From Oscheius dolichura (taxonomy: Eukaryota; Nematoda; Chromadorea; Rhabditida; Rhabditidae): a stretch of DNA of 64,000 nucleotides. The notes beneath the pieces were generated by a model. The model was not told where the DNA came from. It searched no databases and worked only from the letters and a program-made list of their open reading frames with translations. The position numbers and the translations under genes were made by a program. The DNA is taken from contig OW051494.1 in the NCBI GenBank assembly GCA_932521035.1, positions 5,132,001 through 5,196,000 on the forward strand, written 5' to 3'. Shown piece by piece: positions 10,009 to 22,064 of the stretch (its first letter is position 1; the number at the start of each line of letters is the position of its first letter).

Positions 10009-13000
10009 TCACGGCGAAATGAAACCTAAAGTATGTATACTGTGATGTGGATTACTAAAACTCACAGGATGAATCCACATTATCTCCTTGAAAACGTGAC
10101 CTCGTAGTAAATGCCGCATCTCAGAATGGTCTGCTTTTTCAACCGTAACCAATGCAAAAAAGAATCCATCGTGCTGCCCTCGTATTTCATTGATATCGGT
10201 GATTTTTCCATAGTGTGTTTCAGATGTATCAATTTGCAACGCACTTCCGATTTTTAAGCCGCTCTGCTGTGCGCAATCCTGAAACGCAAGATATATGAAA
10301 AACAACCTTTTAACCATAAAAAATCCTTTATTAAGCCGTTTGGTGAGGTCTTCTCGCAATGTCCACGATGTCTCTTTACCTTCAATGATGTTACATTCGA
10401 TTATCATAACTAGAGCATATGTATTTTTATGAGCACAGATCATAACAGCGTTTCTGTAATGTAATTGGAAAAACACCAAAATTGTTTCGTAGAAAGAACA
10501 CATATGTTTGAGCAGCATAAAAACTGACTGGATTAGCGGAGATTTCTTTTCACGGGACGGCTCAGCGAAAGGCGTCTTACCGGTCTGTTGACAAGAAATA
10601 AACGTTTTGTGTTCTATATATTTGAATCCTTGGTGATCTCGATCACATTCCATCTCACATAGCCAGCCCTAAAATTAATGGGATTAATGGAACCATTTAA
10701 AAACATTACCAGCGACAACGGCTCTATCATATTTTGCATGACTAAATCCATTGTATATAGAAGTTTCTTTAAATTCAAACACTGCTTTTTAATGTTTGGT
10801 ACTTTCTCGTTTTCAACAGTATCTAAACCAAGCCTTTTCAAACACTCCGATGAAAAATTATCATCCTTCGTCCAAAGGTCAGAAACCTTCAAAGAATGTA
10901 AATTTTTATTTAAATCCAACCTTGTCAAGCTTTTCTTGCCATATGGGTGTTACGGCTCTTTCAGACTTTCGAAATTGCATGGTCCTTTCTACATGAGGAG
11001 TTTCGTCTTCCATATGTGGTCTCTCCGTGAGTCGCGTATTAGAATTAATTATTTTCTCATAATCTTCTTTCTATATAAGTGGAAGACGATTATTTGCCTG
11101 TGTACAAACTACTTTTTGTGGAGTGCAGTTTTTATTTTTTGTCACATCGGTCTCTTGGTAGTAACCTTGCGTTTCTAGAAGACGTTCATTTTCCAGCACC
11201 TTATCGATATTAAAACAATGGTCTTTCAAACGACGGCCCATATCCTCATCGTCAATAAACGTTTCAATAAGGAACTTAATTGAAATTATTAAACATTAAA
11301 AAAATACCTTGAGCTCATTAGAAATGTCTAACTTTGCCAATTGCGGAAATACTGACAATTTCTTCTTGCTTTCTTTCTCTACAGGTAAAACCGATAGCCA
11401 TCTTATAAATTGCAATAATTCGCCGCTGTAATTGTTTATGTTTAGGTCAGGGAGACTTACATATTGTGAACACACGCTTTGACGGTAATACTTATGCTTT
11501 TCTGAAACGATGGAGAAATCTTATCCATGTCATCCGATAATGACCTGCAAGAAAAAAATGGATCACTACCAGCAACCTTACTTCAAATTTTTAGAGGTTT
11601 CATCATTGTCTGTGCACTTCAGCGATAATTCATCAGCAAACTCTTCCATGTGAAAGGATGCCATTCGAACAGCTTCAGAGAATTCCCCATTTAAACAAGA
11701 CGCTAGCTGACTAAAATCCTTAATTGCAACGAATGGGCTAAATATAAACCTACTCAAACGTTCTATAAACAAATTCGACAAGGCCAGACAGATTTGTTGA
11801 AAAGATTCTGTCTATATACTGATCACCTAGATGGGTGCCATGCCCATGAAGACAAAAACTAACAAGACAAGCTCCTAGGTTGAGATTCTTTGCTGTGGGA
11901 ATTAAGCGATTGATAAATATCTGGAGAAATGAGAATTTAGAAAAGCAAAAAACAAAGGGCACTTGTTTTTGGGTTTGCCAGTCTTTCAATATTTTACGCA
12001 ACGTCTCTTCTACATGTACCCATCTGTTATACAAAGTAACATATCTATAAATTAAACACTCAAATTTATAACAAGTCTTTTTCAAACCTGTAAACAAGCT
12101 TCCACAGTGATGAACATATTGATATAGGTATATTTACAACATTAGTCTGTAGAAAACTTTCACCGGACCCTGGCATAGGTTTGATCAAAATCTAAAATTG
12201 TGTTGCCTAGACGATAATGAAACAAACCTTATCTTTTTGCCAAACAGTTTTAGGTCCATGTGTTGAAATAGTAATATTGAGTGTTGAATTAGTAACATCA
12301 AAGTGGGTACCGTAAAGTATCACTGGAGTTAATCTCAGCGGTTCTAGTGTTAAAGTTTTGAAAGAAAGGAAAATCTCCAACCTAAGAGCGAATTCAAGTT
12401 AATTAACCCTAAGCTCATCACTCCTCCCGCTAAAACAGTAATTTTCAAATCATCGCGCGAAACAAAAAGTAGAGTCCCACACAGCTTTTGGCGAAATGTG
12501 TCTTCGACACCTTGCAACCCCGTAATCCAAGCAGAATCGTCCGTTTGAGGGAAAGATAACTAAAGAAAGTTTAACAAATTATGCGCAAGACCCAATTACC
12601 GGTGCACCTTTCTCATCTTCAAAAATGTAAGAAAAATCCTCGTCTATACGTTTTTGAGACCAATGCAGACTAGTAATTTTTAAAGGCACACCAGTTGCAT
12701 CCACCAATCTGTAATAAAATAATCTCAAAGCTAATGCGATGACCTACAGCTTTTTCCAAAATATTGCGCCATTGTCAGCATACATGAGGTATACATGGCC
12801 ATCTGACATACCAATTGCAATTGTATCTCCTGAAGGAGCCCAGGTGAGACATTCAATTGTTCTAGGTGCTTCAGGTTCAGCATCGCTTAGTGGATCGCAT
12901 TGGTCTGCTACTGACACCTGGAAAACATCTTCCATTTAAAATTACAAGATACTTACTCTCCAGCATTTCTTCCATCCGTTTCTTTGTAATATAACATCTC

Positions 13001-13168
13001 CTCTTTTTGAAGCAATGATAAGTAATTCCGAACGAGGGCACCACACTGTAAAATCAACCTGAGCCAAAACCATCACAAGATTAATAGCTTTATTACCTTA
13101 AACGGGGCTCTGTATTGACGCTTTCCATAGACCAACGTTTCAGGATGTACGACATAGCAGTTGGCCAT
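10009..13168 (-). CDS. ANAPC4: Anaphase-promoting complex subunit 4 (APC4)
   Basis: Scaffold subunit of the APC/C ubiquitin ligase, which targets cyclins and securin for degradation. On the minus strand the protein starts at 13168, directly after an acceptor-like ataatag. The N-terminus fits the APC4 WD40-like propeller: VDFTVWCPRSELLIIASK, then IECLTWAPSGDTIAIGMSDG, as in APC4's paired WSP and AWRPDG blades. Downstream exons are helical and carry the APC4 long-domain signature, including RWVHVEETLRKIL, VEFVYRTFERLSRF and ELLQFIRWLS. The C-terminal exons (about 10009-10930) are weaker, and I am unsure of their joins. The C. elegans counterpart is EMB-30. Introns are 40-60 bp. Identification rests on motif order by eye. 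Confidence 0.82.
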
Positions 13169-13270
13169 CTATTATTTGTAAGAAGATTAGAACAAAAAAA
13201 GATAAGAGCTCTGTGGTTTACCGCAGCAGTAAATAATAATGTTTACGTTTTCAAATATTTATTTTTATAG

Positions 13271-14931
13271 TTACAGTTGTGATCCTTTTGCCATCATATA
13301 TTCTTCTTGCATTTCTTTTATTTCATGGAAATTACCTCGCCTCATAACCTAAAGCAAAAATAAGAAGGATAACAAATAAAAGATTACATTTAGCATTTTT
13401 TGTTGGCGTGATTTTCGTGCTCTTCTTTTCTGGGCTTTTGTCATTCCTTCCTCTTTAACATCACCTTCCATCTCGTCATAACCCTAAACATGTCATTGGT
13501 TACCAGGCTGTATATTGAAAAACCTCGTCATCTATGTTCCCTTCATTGACTTCAGTTGAAAACGTGGTGCTCTGTTCAAATGTTGCCAAAGTCGTCTCTT
13601 CAAGTCTTGCTTCAATAGGTTTCGGCCGATCCTCAACTCGGGATCGCTAAAAGAGTAAGGTAGCATTCATATGAAACCTACTTTATTAGTAAAAGCCCAA
13701 TGTTTTTGTCTTGGTGAATCCATGAAGTCAATAGGGCCCATTGGAGATTCTACAGCTGCGTGTATTTCTTGTGCCTAAAATTATTTATGAATCAAAATAA
13801 GTTATTATACCTGTTGTTCAATTTCACCTAAAAACTGCTGCATCAAAGTTCCGACGTTTCCTTCGCCATCTTCCATTTCTCGTTTTCTCTTGTTTCTCTT
13901 TTTCTTTTTCTTCCTGCCATCCGACTCACTTCCTGAGTTTTCACTGAAAAATTTGGATCAAACTAAGCGCGTTTAAAATATATTTTCAATGAGAACAACA
14001 TTTTGCTGAATAAATAGCAGTTACCAGTATTATAGAAGAAAACTTTTTTGTGGGGCACCCATTGGAATAGTAAACAAAACATATAAAACTTGACTTACTC
14101 AATGTTGCCTTCACCGCGACGGCTAGCTGCTTCTCTAGCCTTTTTGGCCGCTTTGTGCAACTCTTGTACATAGGATCCATTAGCTATTGGATAACCACGA
14201 GATCGTTCAAATGCTAATAAATAATATTTCAGAAATTTTAAAAGAACGTACCTTCTAAGGCTTCATGTGAAGACCAGCCTAGGTTTTCAATTAAAAATCT
14301 ACAAACCAGATATCCACTACGGTTGATACCATCTGTACAATGAATACCAATAAGTGCCTCTAAATATACACAATGAACCATATTTGTACGGGTTGGTAAA
14401 ACAAGGGAAAAAAAATCAAACCTGGATCATCTGACCTCTCTGTGTATTTTTGAATAGCGTTATTAAAAGAAATGACAGCATCGTCGTTATCTACAAATCT
14501 AAAGATGAATTTGAAAAGGTATTACTAATTCAAAACCCTCGACCAGGACAGCTGATCTTTTCGTATGCAATACACATTCCTTCTATGTCTTTTCTATCAT
14601 AATATCTTGTGGTGTCAGTTAAATCAATGACTAATCCCAACTTTTGATTGTTTGCAGCAACCTGAAATGAAAAAAACAGATTCTACGACTCAGATTCAAA
14701 AGAAGATAGTCTAAAGTAAGCAACTTACATTTCTTAAAAGGATATTGACATTGAATCTTTGTTCTCTGCTGACTTTTGTGAGCAAGCGATCATTCAAAGG
14801 TGTTTTAAAGATGATAAAGCGCGTACGGGGTATTACTTCACCCATCGGAGTAAAGCTCTCCCAGCTAAATTATTACATTACCATAAAAGAGTAACTCACT
14901 TCGGTGGAACATATCGGCATATTCGACCCAT
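13271..14931 (-). CDS. DUSP11: RNA 5'-triphosphatase/phosphatase, DUSP11/PIR-1 type
   Basis: Atypical dual-specificity phosphatase of the RNA-capping triphosphatase group. It removes phosphates from RNA 5' ends in the nucleus; in C. elegans, PIR-1 acts in small-RNA pathways. The N-terminal region contains LGLVIDLTDTTRYYDRKDIE, the family hallmark. The catalytic P-loop, near 14310-14350 in minus orientation, is HCTDGINRSGY, with the Cys and Arg of the CX5R motif intact. It is followed by ALEAFERSRGYPI and YVQELHK. A long Lys/Arg/Glu-rich C-terminal extension (KKKKKRNKRKRE, later KAQKRRARKSRQQ) suggests nuclear or nucleolar targeting. The protein ends MMAKGSQL. Start 14931 gives MGRICRYVPPKW, the expected family N-terminus. 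The region 14932-15292 upstream holds no gene I can support. Confidence 0.85.
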
Positions 14932-15292
14932 GCTTGGCTCCGGCCTTTTCCAGTCAATCTGAACTATTCGAACTTCGCATCGATATTTCTTTTCGAAATG
15001 GAGCACGCTTGCTACACACGCTGATAATTTTTTCTAAATTTTTGGAATTTATTGTTTACTGCTATCCCTCGAGGGGGTATCTATGTTTGAAAAAAAATAT
15101 CGAGAGTATAACCCAGATTCGCCGACGCTATATAGTTGTCTATTCAAGTGCGACCCATCGTATGATCCGTTGTGTAAGCCGCGGTACTCTGCTCACCCCA
15201 AGCCGGCCGAACACTTATTCTGCATAACAGACTTGTCGAGGTTCTTTGCTCTCTCTCTCGAAAATATTTATTTTACTTCTATCCTCTGAACA

Positions 15293-16933
15293 TTAGACAG
15301 ACGGAGGATTCTTCTGGCTCTTTGCTTCTTCTCGGGTCCAAGATGCCGGTTTGTCTCGTGCGAAAAACGCGTAGGGTATGGATGCGGTGCAGACAAAAAA
15401 AGCAAAGAAGAGGAAGAGACGGGACCACTAGAAGATATTACGGTGGGGAGGAGGGATACCTCTTCGGGTGAGTTGTCCGGACAGACAAGGGCGACCGCCT
15501 GGGGGATGGCCAGCACAATGAGGACCAGGAGGAAAGAAGAAATGGCCATTACAAAGTGGACATGCTGACAGAACACCTGGAAGCCTTCGGTGGATGGTCT
15601 CACAGGGAAACAGACCATAGAAGCCCCTCTAAAGGTGCCAACCGCCACGATGCCCGACGCCACGATTGCCCCTGTATACGCCACTTGGGCAGCGACCGGC
15701 GAAGTAGTCTATAGAGGGAGATAGGGATACGGTAGAGGGGTTACCAGGGCGAGGACCACGAAGGAGACTGCCAGAAGACCCTGGGAGAGGAGGGTAAAGA
15801 AAATTAGACGGGCTCGTGCAGAGACGAAGGAGGCCTTATCTGAGATGGGGCCTAAGCAGAACTTGAGCAGCCCGGAGAGCACGAAAGGCAGCGTCGTCCC
15901 CCAGCCCGTGGCCCGGACGTCGAAACCCAGGACCTGGAGAAGTAAGAGATCCAGGGGAGGAGCGGCTACCTTGTTCAGATAGGTGGGGCCGTAGAGGAGG
16001 AATATCTGGTAGCCCGAGGTGCTGCCGACGAGGCTGACCAGCAGGGAGTAGACACACGAGTCCGACAAGATGGCCCTGAGTTAGTTGGGGCAGGCACGGG
16101 GTCCGGACCCACCTATAGGGGACAGCCCCCTTTTTCTGGTCGCCCTTGCCCCTGCTGATCTTCTGCAATTCCTGGGAGGAGACGGAGCGGTGCTTGGCCG
16201 GGTTGTCGTGGTAGAACAGGTACATGGCTAAGTAGACGAGGGCAGAGACGACGCCGTGCACGTAAAATGACCCTCTCCAGCCGATGGACGACGTGCAAAA
16301 GGCGCTGGAAACCGGCATGGAGAAGATGGAACAGAGCTACAAGAGGTAGAGGAGAGGAGAGGACGGGGATACCTGCATGTAGGTGGAGAGGATGGCCATG
16401 AACGAGCCGAGGCCCTTGTCTGTGGCCCACTGGGAACTGATCTGTCCCATCGCGGGGAACGACAAGGACATGGGGATGCCCTGGAGCACACGGACGAGAA
16501 AGACCGCCGGGTAGCCGAGGCGGACGGCCAACGGGAAGAACAGCGTCCCCACGGCCGAGAACAGCCCATACAAAGCTGTCGTTTTCCTGTTTTTTTCTGT
16601 CATTTCTCTATTTCCCGGGTACTTGCCCTATTCCGATGAGTTGGATGAGATAGCTGATGGGCAGGGTGCCGACGAGGCAGCCGACTGCTGTGGCCGAGAA
16701 GAGCGAGTTCACCTTGCTGGCAGACTGTAACCAGTGGTCTGGAAGCAGCCTCCTCCCAGCCGGGACAGCCCTGACATACCCGTGGAGTTGGCCGGGAGGA
16801 CGTCGTCCATGCAGATGACAGTAAATGTGAAGACCAGAGAATTTCCAAAGGCGAAGGTGAGGGACAACAGGGACAACAGCAGGATGACATAGCGGGTCCT
16901 CCCGAAAAAGTGACGGGCCTCTTCCTTGGGCAT
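15293..16933 (-). CDS. SLC17-family anion/phosphate cotransporter (MFS)
   Basis: Twelve-TM major-facilitator membrane transporter of the SLC17 (sialin/VGLUT/Na-phosphate) type. Substrate is not predictable here. It starts at 16933 with MPKEEARHFFGRTRYVILLL, leading into TM1. Later parts include SALFSATAVGCLVG-like TM2 (16680-16720), YGLFSAVGTLFFPLAVRLG, VLQGIPMSLSFPAMGQISSQ with the following W (the SLC17 region usually PAMxxMxxxWxP), WRGSFYVHG, and a C-terminal helix WSRLFLFFAFFVCTASIPYA. The protein ends REEAKSQKNPPSV. Exons are GC-rich and interrupted by short introns. It is the first gene of a GC-rich block extending to about 26.1 kb. The 3' end lies at the border with AT-rich sequence. 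Confidence 0.85.
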
Positions 16934-17282
16934 CGGCACACTTTGGAGGCAATGCCCCCAGCCCGACCGGATTATGGTTTTACATACCTTGTCGATGAAC
17001 TCGGGGGCCAAAAAAGTCAGTTGACTTTCAAAACGGCCGTACCCAGAGGAGACCGAGACATTCCAACACGTTCTCCCCAAATAGACTCGGACCCGAAAAG
17101 ATAGGACATATAGAAGTGAAGCAATATTTATGGAGATTCTGTGGTCATAAAGGAGAAGTGAGTTGGGAAGGGAAGGAATGCTGGAGTGACGTAGAAGGAC
17201 CCGTGGGCGAGGAAATCTCATGGCTCAGATGCTCTGGAAGGACTTCTTGGCCGAGAGCATCCGACTGTCTTTGCTGTTGCTG

Positions 17283-19054
17283 TCACATCTGGAATACTGT
17301 GTGTGAACAGAGTGGCCTCGTCTGAAACCTCGATTCGATGGACCTCTGCCCGACCCACTTCTCGTCCTTTATCCCGTATCTGCTCTTGATGTAGGAGAGG
17401 AGCCGCTGGCGGAAGCTGGACGAGCTCAGACAGAAGACCACGAAGTTGATGCTCTTCCCGAAGATGACCAAAAAGGAGATAACCACCGTCAAGGTGTACC
17501 TGGAAGAGGAGGATGGCCCGAGGCAGGATGCCAGTTACCACTGCGTCTTCCAGGAACTGGTTGTGATGTTGGGATAGAGAGTGTTGATGCAGAGGACTGC
17601 CGCCGAGGGGGCCTAGACTCTGGGAGTGGGGACAACGGGATAAACAGACCTGGGTTATGGTAAAAGCGGAGACAACCCAAAAAACGGTGACGGCCACCCG
17701 ATGCTCCGTCTTCTGCTGCAGTATCTGAAAAATTCTACTGAAGAGAAAAAGAAAAGGCCTCCGGGTGGTCCGGGTTGTCCAGCTCACCTGGTCGCTGTGC
17801 CGTCGGAAGAGGGTTCCCACAAAGGGCAGAGCGGCCTCGCCGGGCCGCTTCATCCTCTGCGTGACTTTCCCCAGGGAGGCATACAAAAAGAATGATCTGA
17901 AAAACATCTTGTCGGTTCTGGGAGAGGGAGAACCTTTTCTTGACGTAATAGAAGAGCATGGCGTTGAGGGAGATGAGCAGGATGAGTGGCACAATAAGGA
18001 TGAAAATAGCGTGGGCGGCCCTAGTCCACCGGACATACCGTCGGAGGAATAGCGGGGTCGCGTTTGTCCGGTTGCCGTGCCATCTGAAACAGACCCCGTT
18101 GGAGACGCTGGCCACAAACAAACATGTCCATGTCGACGTCGAGGCAGGTGGATATCAGTTGGCTCCCGTTGCAGATGGATTTGACGACGCAGTGGTGGGA
18201 GACGTGGTTATAAAAGGTCAGGAGGGCACACGCCGACACCAGCAGAAGGAGACCTTAACAGGGACAGGGTCAGAGCCATTCCTCGCGACAGTATCTCTAG
18301 TTTTTAAAAGGGAGATAAACTAGAATGGCGCATCTTTTAAGGTGCAAAATAGCCTCGTTTTTCGATGTTCTCTGACGTCTATTTCGGGGTGTGCTTGCTT
18401 TGCGTGAAAATAAGGTTAGAGGGCGGAGTTGCATCGGATGCGATTAAAACGAGGGCTTCCCTATTTGCGCCCGGGAAGATTCGATTGCCAGATTGAACGG
18501 CAACAGATTGGCACAACAACAAACATATCTCTTACCCGTGGCGAGGCGACGCGAAGAGGGTTTGCCTAAGCGATGAAGAGGCCACCTCACCCCGACGACC
18601 CTCTCGAAACTCACTCCTACTACCAGCCTGAAGGGAGCGACTCGCGGATACGACGGGCCAAACTCACCAGACGGCCACGGCTGAGGCCCAGTTGGCTAAA
18701 GCCAAGAGGTGAAGCTTGGAGGGCAGGTAGAACTGGCGGAAGGCCAGGTTCAGGGAGAAGAAGTCGAAGTTGGCCAGGGAGTGGGGGATGATCAGGACGA
18801 GGAAGCAGATGTCACAGATGGCCAGGCAGGTCAGGAAGATGTTGGCTCTGGAAAGGGAAGAGTGGGAAGGGAGGAGGACGGGAGACTGACCTGGACATCA
18901 TGTCATGGCTAAGGAGGACGGAGATGGTGAGGGCATTGCCCAGGATGCCGAAGAAGCAGAGGGGAGGGAAGAGGAGCGTGTAGAGGAGGGCCTCGAGCGA
19001 ACTGCCGGACAGTCTGAGCTGCTCCTTGGCCAGACATATCGACGAGGTGTTCAT
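17283..19054 (-). CDS. Rhodopsin-family peptide GPCR (FMRFamide-receptor-like)
   Basis: Seven-TM receptor, probably for a neuropeptide. The start at 19054 (MNTSSICLAKEQL) leads to TM1 with the GN motif (FGILGNALTISVLL), then TM2 with NIFLTCLAICD. TM3 appears to end in a short exon reading VVGVSFERVVG, where ER replaces the usual DR(Y). TM4 and the second extracellular loop contain NHVSHHCVV and the loop cysteine. TM5 is AIFILIVPLILLISLNAML, TM6 contains VAVTVFWVVSAFTITQ, and TM7 runs FLVIFGKSINFVVFCLSSSS into FRQRL, the typical helix-8 start of this class. Joins around intracellular loop 2 (18250-18600) could not be settled. The continuous minus-strand frame at 17218-18117 mixes real TM5/TM6 sequence with out-of-frame stretches and is not the protein. 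Confidence 0.75.
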
Positions 19055-20202
19055 GCTCCCATGGGCTGAAGAGGGGCGAATCGGGGAAGTGGGGAAGACG
19101 TGGAAAGCGTGGCAGGGTAAATATGGAGAGGGCACAGCTGCTGACTCTGGACAGCCCCATCCGTCTTTCGGTCTCGAATCAGCTGATAGCCGGGCCGCGT
19201 GTGTACAACGGCCCTAATTGTTCCGATTTTAATTGTTGACTACTTAAAAGTGAGACAAAACAACGAGGATTTATTAATGTCTGCTCCGAGGAACCGGCTG
19301 AGCGTACTGTTTTGACAGAGATAAAAAGAGTCAGAAAGTGGCAAAATCAGCACTCGACGAGAGTCGAATCCCGCAAAGTCAACATGCATCCGATGCCGCA
19401 CCCCTGAACAAACGCCGGGGGGACTATTAGGGAGGGAACCTGTGGACGTGGGAAGCGGACTAATATGCAGAGGAGGAGGTGCGGGCCAACGTGGGAACTT
19501 TATTGAAAGTTATTAGACGCCCCGGGCGGATCCCGCCCGAGTCCGGCAGTAGTTGGAGGAGGACGAGTAAACAGATCAGGAACACGGTCACAAATCAATT
19601 TGGAAAACACGGAACTGTGTAAATAATACGAGGGGATGTTCTGGAGGAGGGGCGGGCGGTGATGGACGGAAAAGTCAATTAAACGGAGCCGAAGTGTCAA
19701 AGGGGAAAAGACAATGCCCGGGGGAGGCGCCCTCATGGGCATCGAGGCGTCCTCCGGATGACTTTTGTTGGCGAAATATGAGGGACGCCTGCTGCGATTA
19801 CAAGCACGGCACCTGTTGGCCATAGAAATAAAACAAAAGTATAGCCGGCCGACGACAAAAAGTAGCGGCTTTCAAGGGCCAGAATAATCATTTGGCCGTG
19901 AATAACAGCCATGTGGAGTGGCCCGAAGAGTGTCTCCTCCCCTGACATGTTATTCATCCCGGCCTGGAAATCTTTTGATCCGAAGGGAATATAGCCGACG
20001 ATCAGGCAAACAGGCCGACCGCTTCACAGATGTTGTCGAATCGTTTTATCGCTGTTTACGTCAAAGTATTTCACACATCCTCTAACGAGGCCGGACAATT
20101 GCCTTTTCAACTGGCCGACGTCGTGAATAGGCCCGAGCAGGAGGATAGAATCTTTATTGGCAAGGGGGAGGAGGCAGTGGCACGTTGTACTCGTAGTGGC
20201 TA
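19055..20202. other. Intergenic, moderately GC-rich
   Basis: About 1.1 kb upstream of the GPCR start and downstream of the four-TM gene, both on the minus strand. It should contain the GPCR promoter and the 3' UTR of the four-TM gene. An acceptor-like cctcttcag lies 11 bp upstream of the GPCR ATG. Short frames here show no domain. I see no tRNA or repeat. Confidence 0.5.
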
Positions 20203-21401
20203 TCAGTAGCGGTATCCGTGGTTGTCGTAGGGGGGCTGCGTGTGCTGGGGACTACCGTAGTACGGATCTCGGCCCGGCTCCGGGTAGTAGGGCTCGGGGT
20301 GGCGGGGATGGTCCGGGGCGTAGCCATAGGCCGACGAGGGAGGATACCCTCGGTGGTTGAACTAAAAAGACAACGGTGGAGGAGAGGAGACGGTGACTCA
20401 CAGCAGGGTCCATGTGGATGCCGTTCTTCCGGTTGTAGATCCTCTGGAACTTGGCTATCACCAGCATCAGCAGGGAGATCTGAAGCGGACTATGGGGGGC
20501 AGGGGGCTAACCCACGTGGAAGAACTGGAGACCGAGGAAGAAGATACCGGTGGCGATGCGGGCCAGGTTACCCTGAAAGAGAAGGCCGTTGGAAGGGACT
20601 CGGGAGGACAGACATAGGAGAACCAGAATATGAAGAAGACGGAGATGAAACCGCGGATGATGTCGATGGCCATGAGAATCATCCAGGGCACCAGCAGCCA
20701 GTGGTTGTAGATGGCGATGCCGATGAGCAGCAGGATGGAGGCCAGCACAATGAGCACGTAGAGGAAGATGTTCAGGTAGAGGAGGGTCTGCCGGGCTGAA
20801 GCAGGCACTGGGCCAGGGAGACTCGCTTACTGGCCGCCTCATACTTGAGCTCCTCGGTGTAGAGGCCGAGGGAACAGTGATACGACGACGAGTCCTCGAC
20901 CACCACCACCGTGTGACCTTGGCTGAAAGTCAGCTTTCTGTTCTCTGCAACTCTCTTTTTCACTTGGGAAAGGGGATGACCCACCAGCGGCTAGCTTGCC
21001 CTGGGCCTCGAGTTCGCAGCTCCTGTAGTAGGAGGCGTCGCCGTTGGCCAGGGTGTCGCTGAGCCCATAGAAGGCGAGTCCTGCCAAGAGGGCATATTGT
21101 ATCTGGAACTCGAATCATGGAGGAGACTCAAAAATGGGCTAAAAGCCGCCAATTTAGACCATCAGCCGCCGTTTTGCGCAACAGAACAACTTGCGGTTGC
21201 GAACCGGATTGCGGGCATTAGAACTTATCGTACGAAATGACACAACATGAGCTATTTTCCGGTTTTTGTTGCCAAATTTGGGAGAAAAGGACAAAAGAAA
21301 TTAGGGGGATAACTGACCAGGGTGTAGAGGGCCACGAGCAGGGTGGCCAGCGAGAGGCCACAACAAAAACAAGTACGGATCTGGACTTCGACTTTGGCCA
21401 T
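20203..21401 (-). CDS. Four-TM protein with Pro/Tyr-rich cytoplasmic tail (LAPTM/DUF7027-like)
   Basis: Small tetraspanning membrane protein of unknown function. Start 21401 gives MAKVEVQIRTCFCCGLSLAT and a first TM helix (LATLLVALYTL). The second exon gives YALLAGLAFYGLSDTLANGD, and a loop exon has HTVVVVEDSSSYHCSLGLYT. A long exon encodes two adjacent helices (LYLNIFLYVLIVLASILLLI and WMILMAIDIIRGFISVFFIF). A last hydrophobic stretch, ARIATGIFFLGLQFFHV, follows. The tail is rich in PPSSAYGY, YYPEPGRDPYYG and QPPYDNHGYRY motifs, resembling PPxY-type tails that recruit WW-domain proteins. The CFCC-before-TM1 pattern is seen in nematode and arthropod LAPTM/DUF7027-like proteins. Endolysosomal location is inference. 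All exon junctions could be kept in frame. Confidence 0.72.
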
Positions 21402-22064
21402 GGCGGATGCCAGTCAGCCGGTAGCACCACCAAACTGGGAGGAAGACGCCACGCCCTGTCTGAGTCTCCCCCGCGCACGTTGTCCCTCGCCCGGCGAGAT
21501 CTTCAAGGACGGAAGTGTGGTAAACAGTAACATTGGGAGACGCCCCCGGAGAAGACACACCTCTCCTTCTGCTGGGAGGGGCACCTGCCCAAAAAAGACG
21601 GGGACAGGTCCCTAATTTATAGGGTGATGGAGGAGGCCAAGCACTTCTTATGGCCGGCAGAGTGGGTTCCCATTCGAAATTACTCGTGGCAGGAGACAAT
21701 TTTCGACTGATCCCCTCGGATCCATGTTGACTTCTCCTGGAGGGGCGAAAACAGGTCATACCGCGGGGGTTAATGCCTTGTGGAAGAAGTTAGCGACGGC
21801 CAAAAACAAACCCGAGGCCTCGATCGGCCAATCCCCCCTCGGACCGAAAGAGAACTCAATTATCCTTATCCGGGTGACTCTGTTTTGAGGAGGACGGGGT
21901 ATCGGCCCGTTGCCGAGTGATCGAGTCCCGGCACGAAGGACGAGCCTTCTCCGGAGAAGCGTGCGTTCCTCGCCACTGTTCAAAAAATCTTTTCTGAACA
22001 GCTGATCGGTGTCTTCTTTTTCTCTTCCGAACTGTTGTCTTCCTCGATTCCCCCCGTTTTTCAG
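21402..22064. promoter_or_regulatory. Divergent intergenic region
   Basis: About 660 bp separate the divergent starts of the four-TM gene (minus) and the acidic-protein gene (plus), so it must hold both promoters. It is GC-rich, and I recognise no specific element. An acceptor-like gtttttcag directly abuts the ATG at 22065. Confidence 0.45.

Noticed and set aside
17218-18117. 299-codon minus-strand frame as a single-exon gene
   Set aside because: It alternates between GPCR TM sequence and meaningless stretches. The receptor's helices are in different frames joined by short introns.
19340-19400. tRNA-like string near gagtcgaatcccgc
   Set aside because: The T-arm is imperfect, and I could not build acceptor, D and anticodon stems on either strand.
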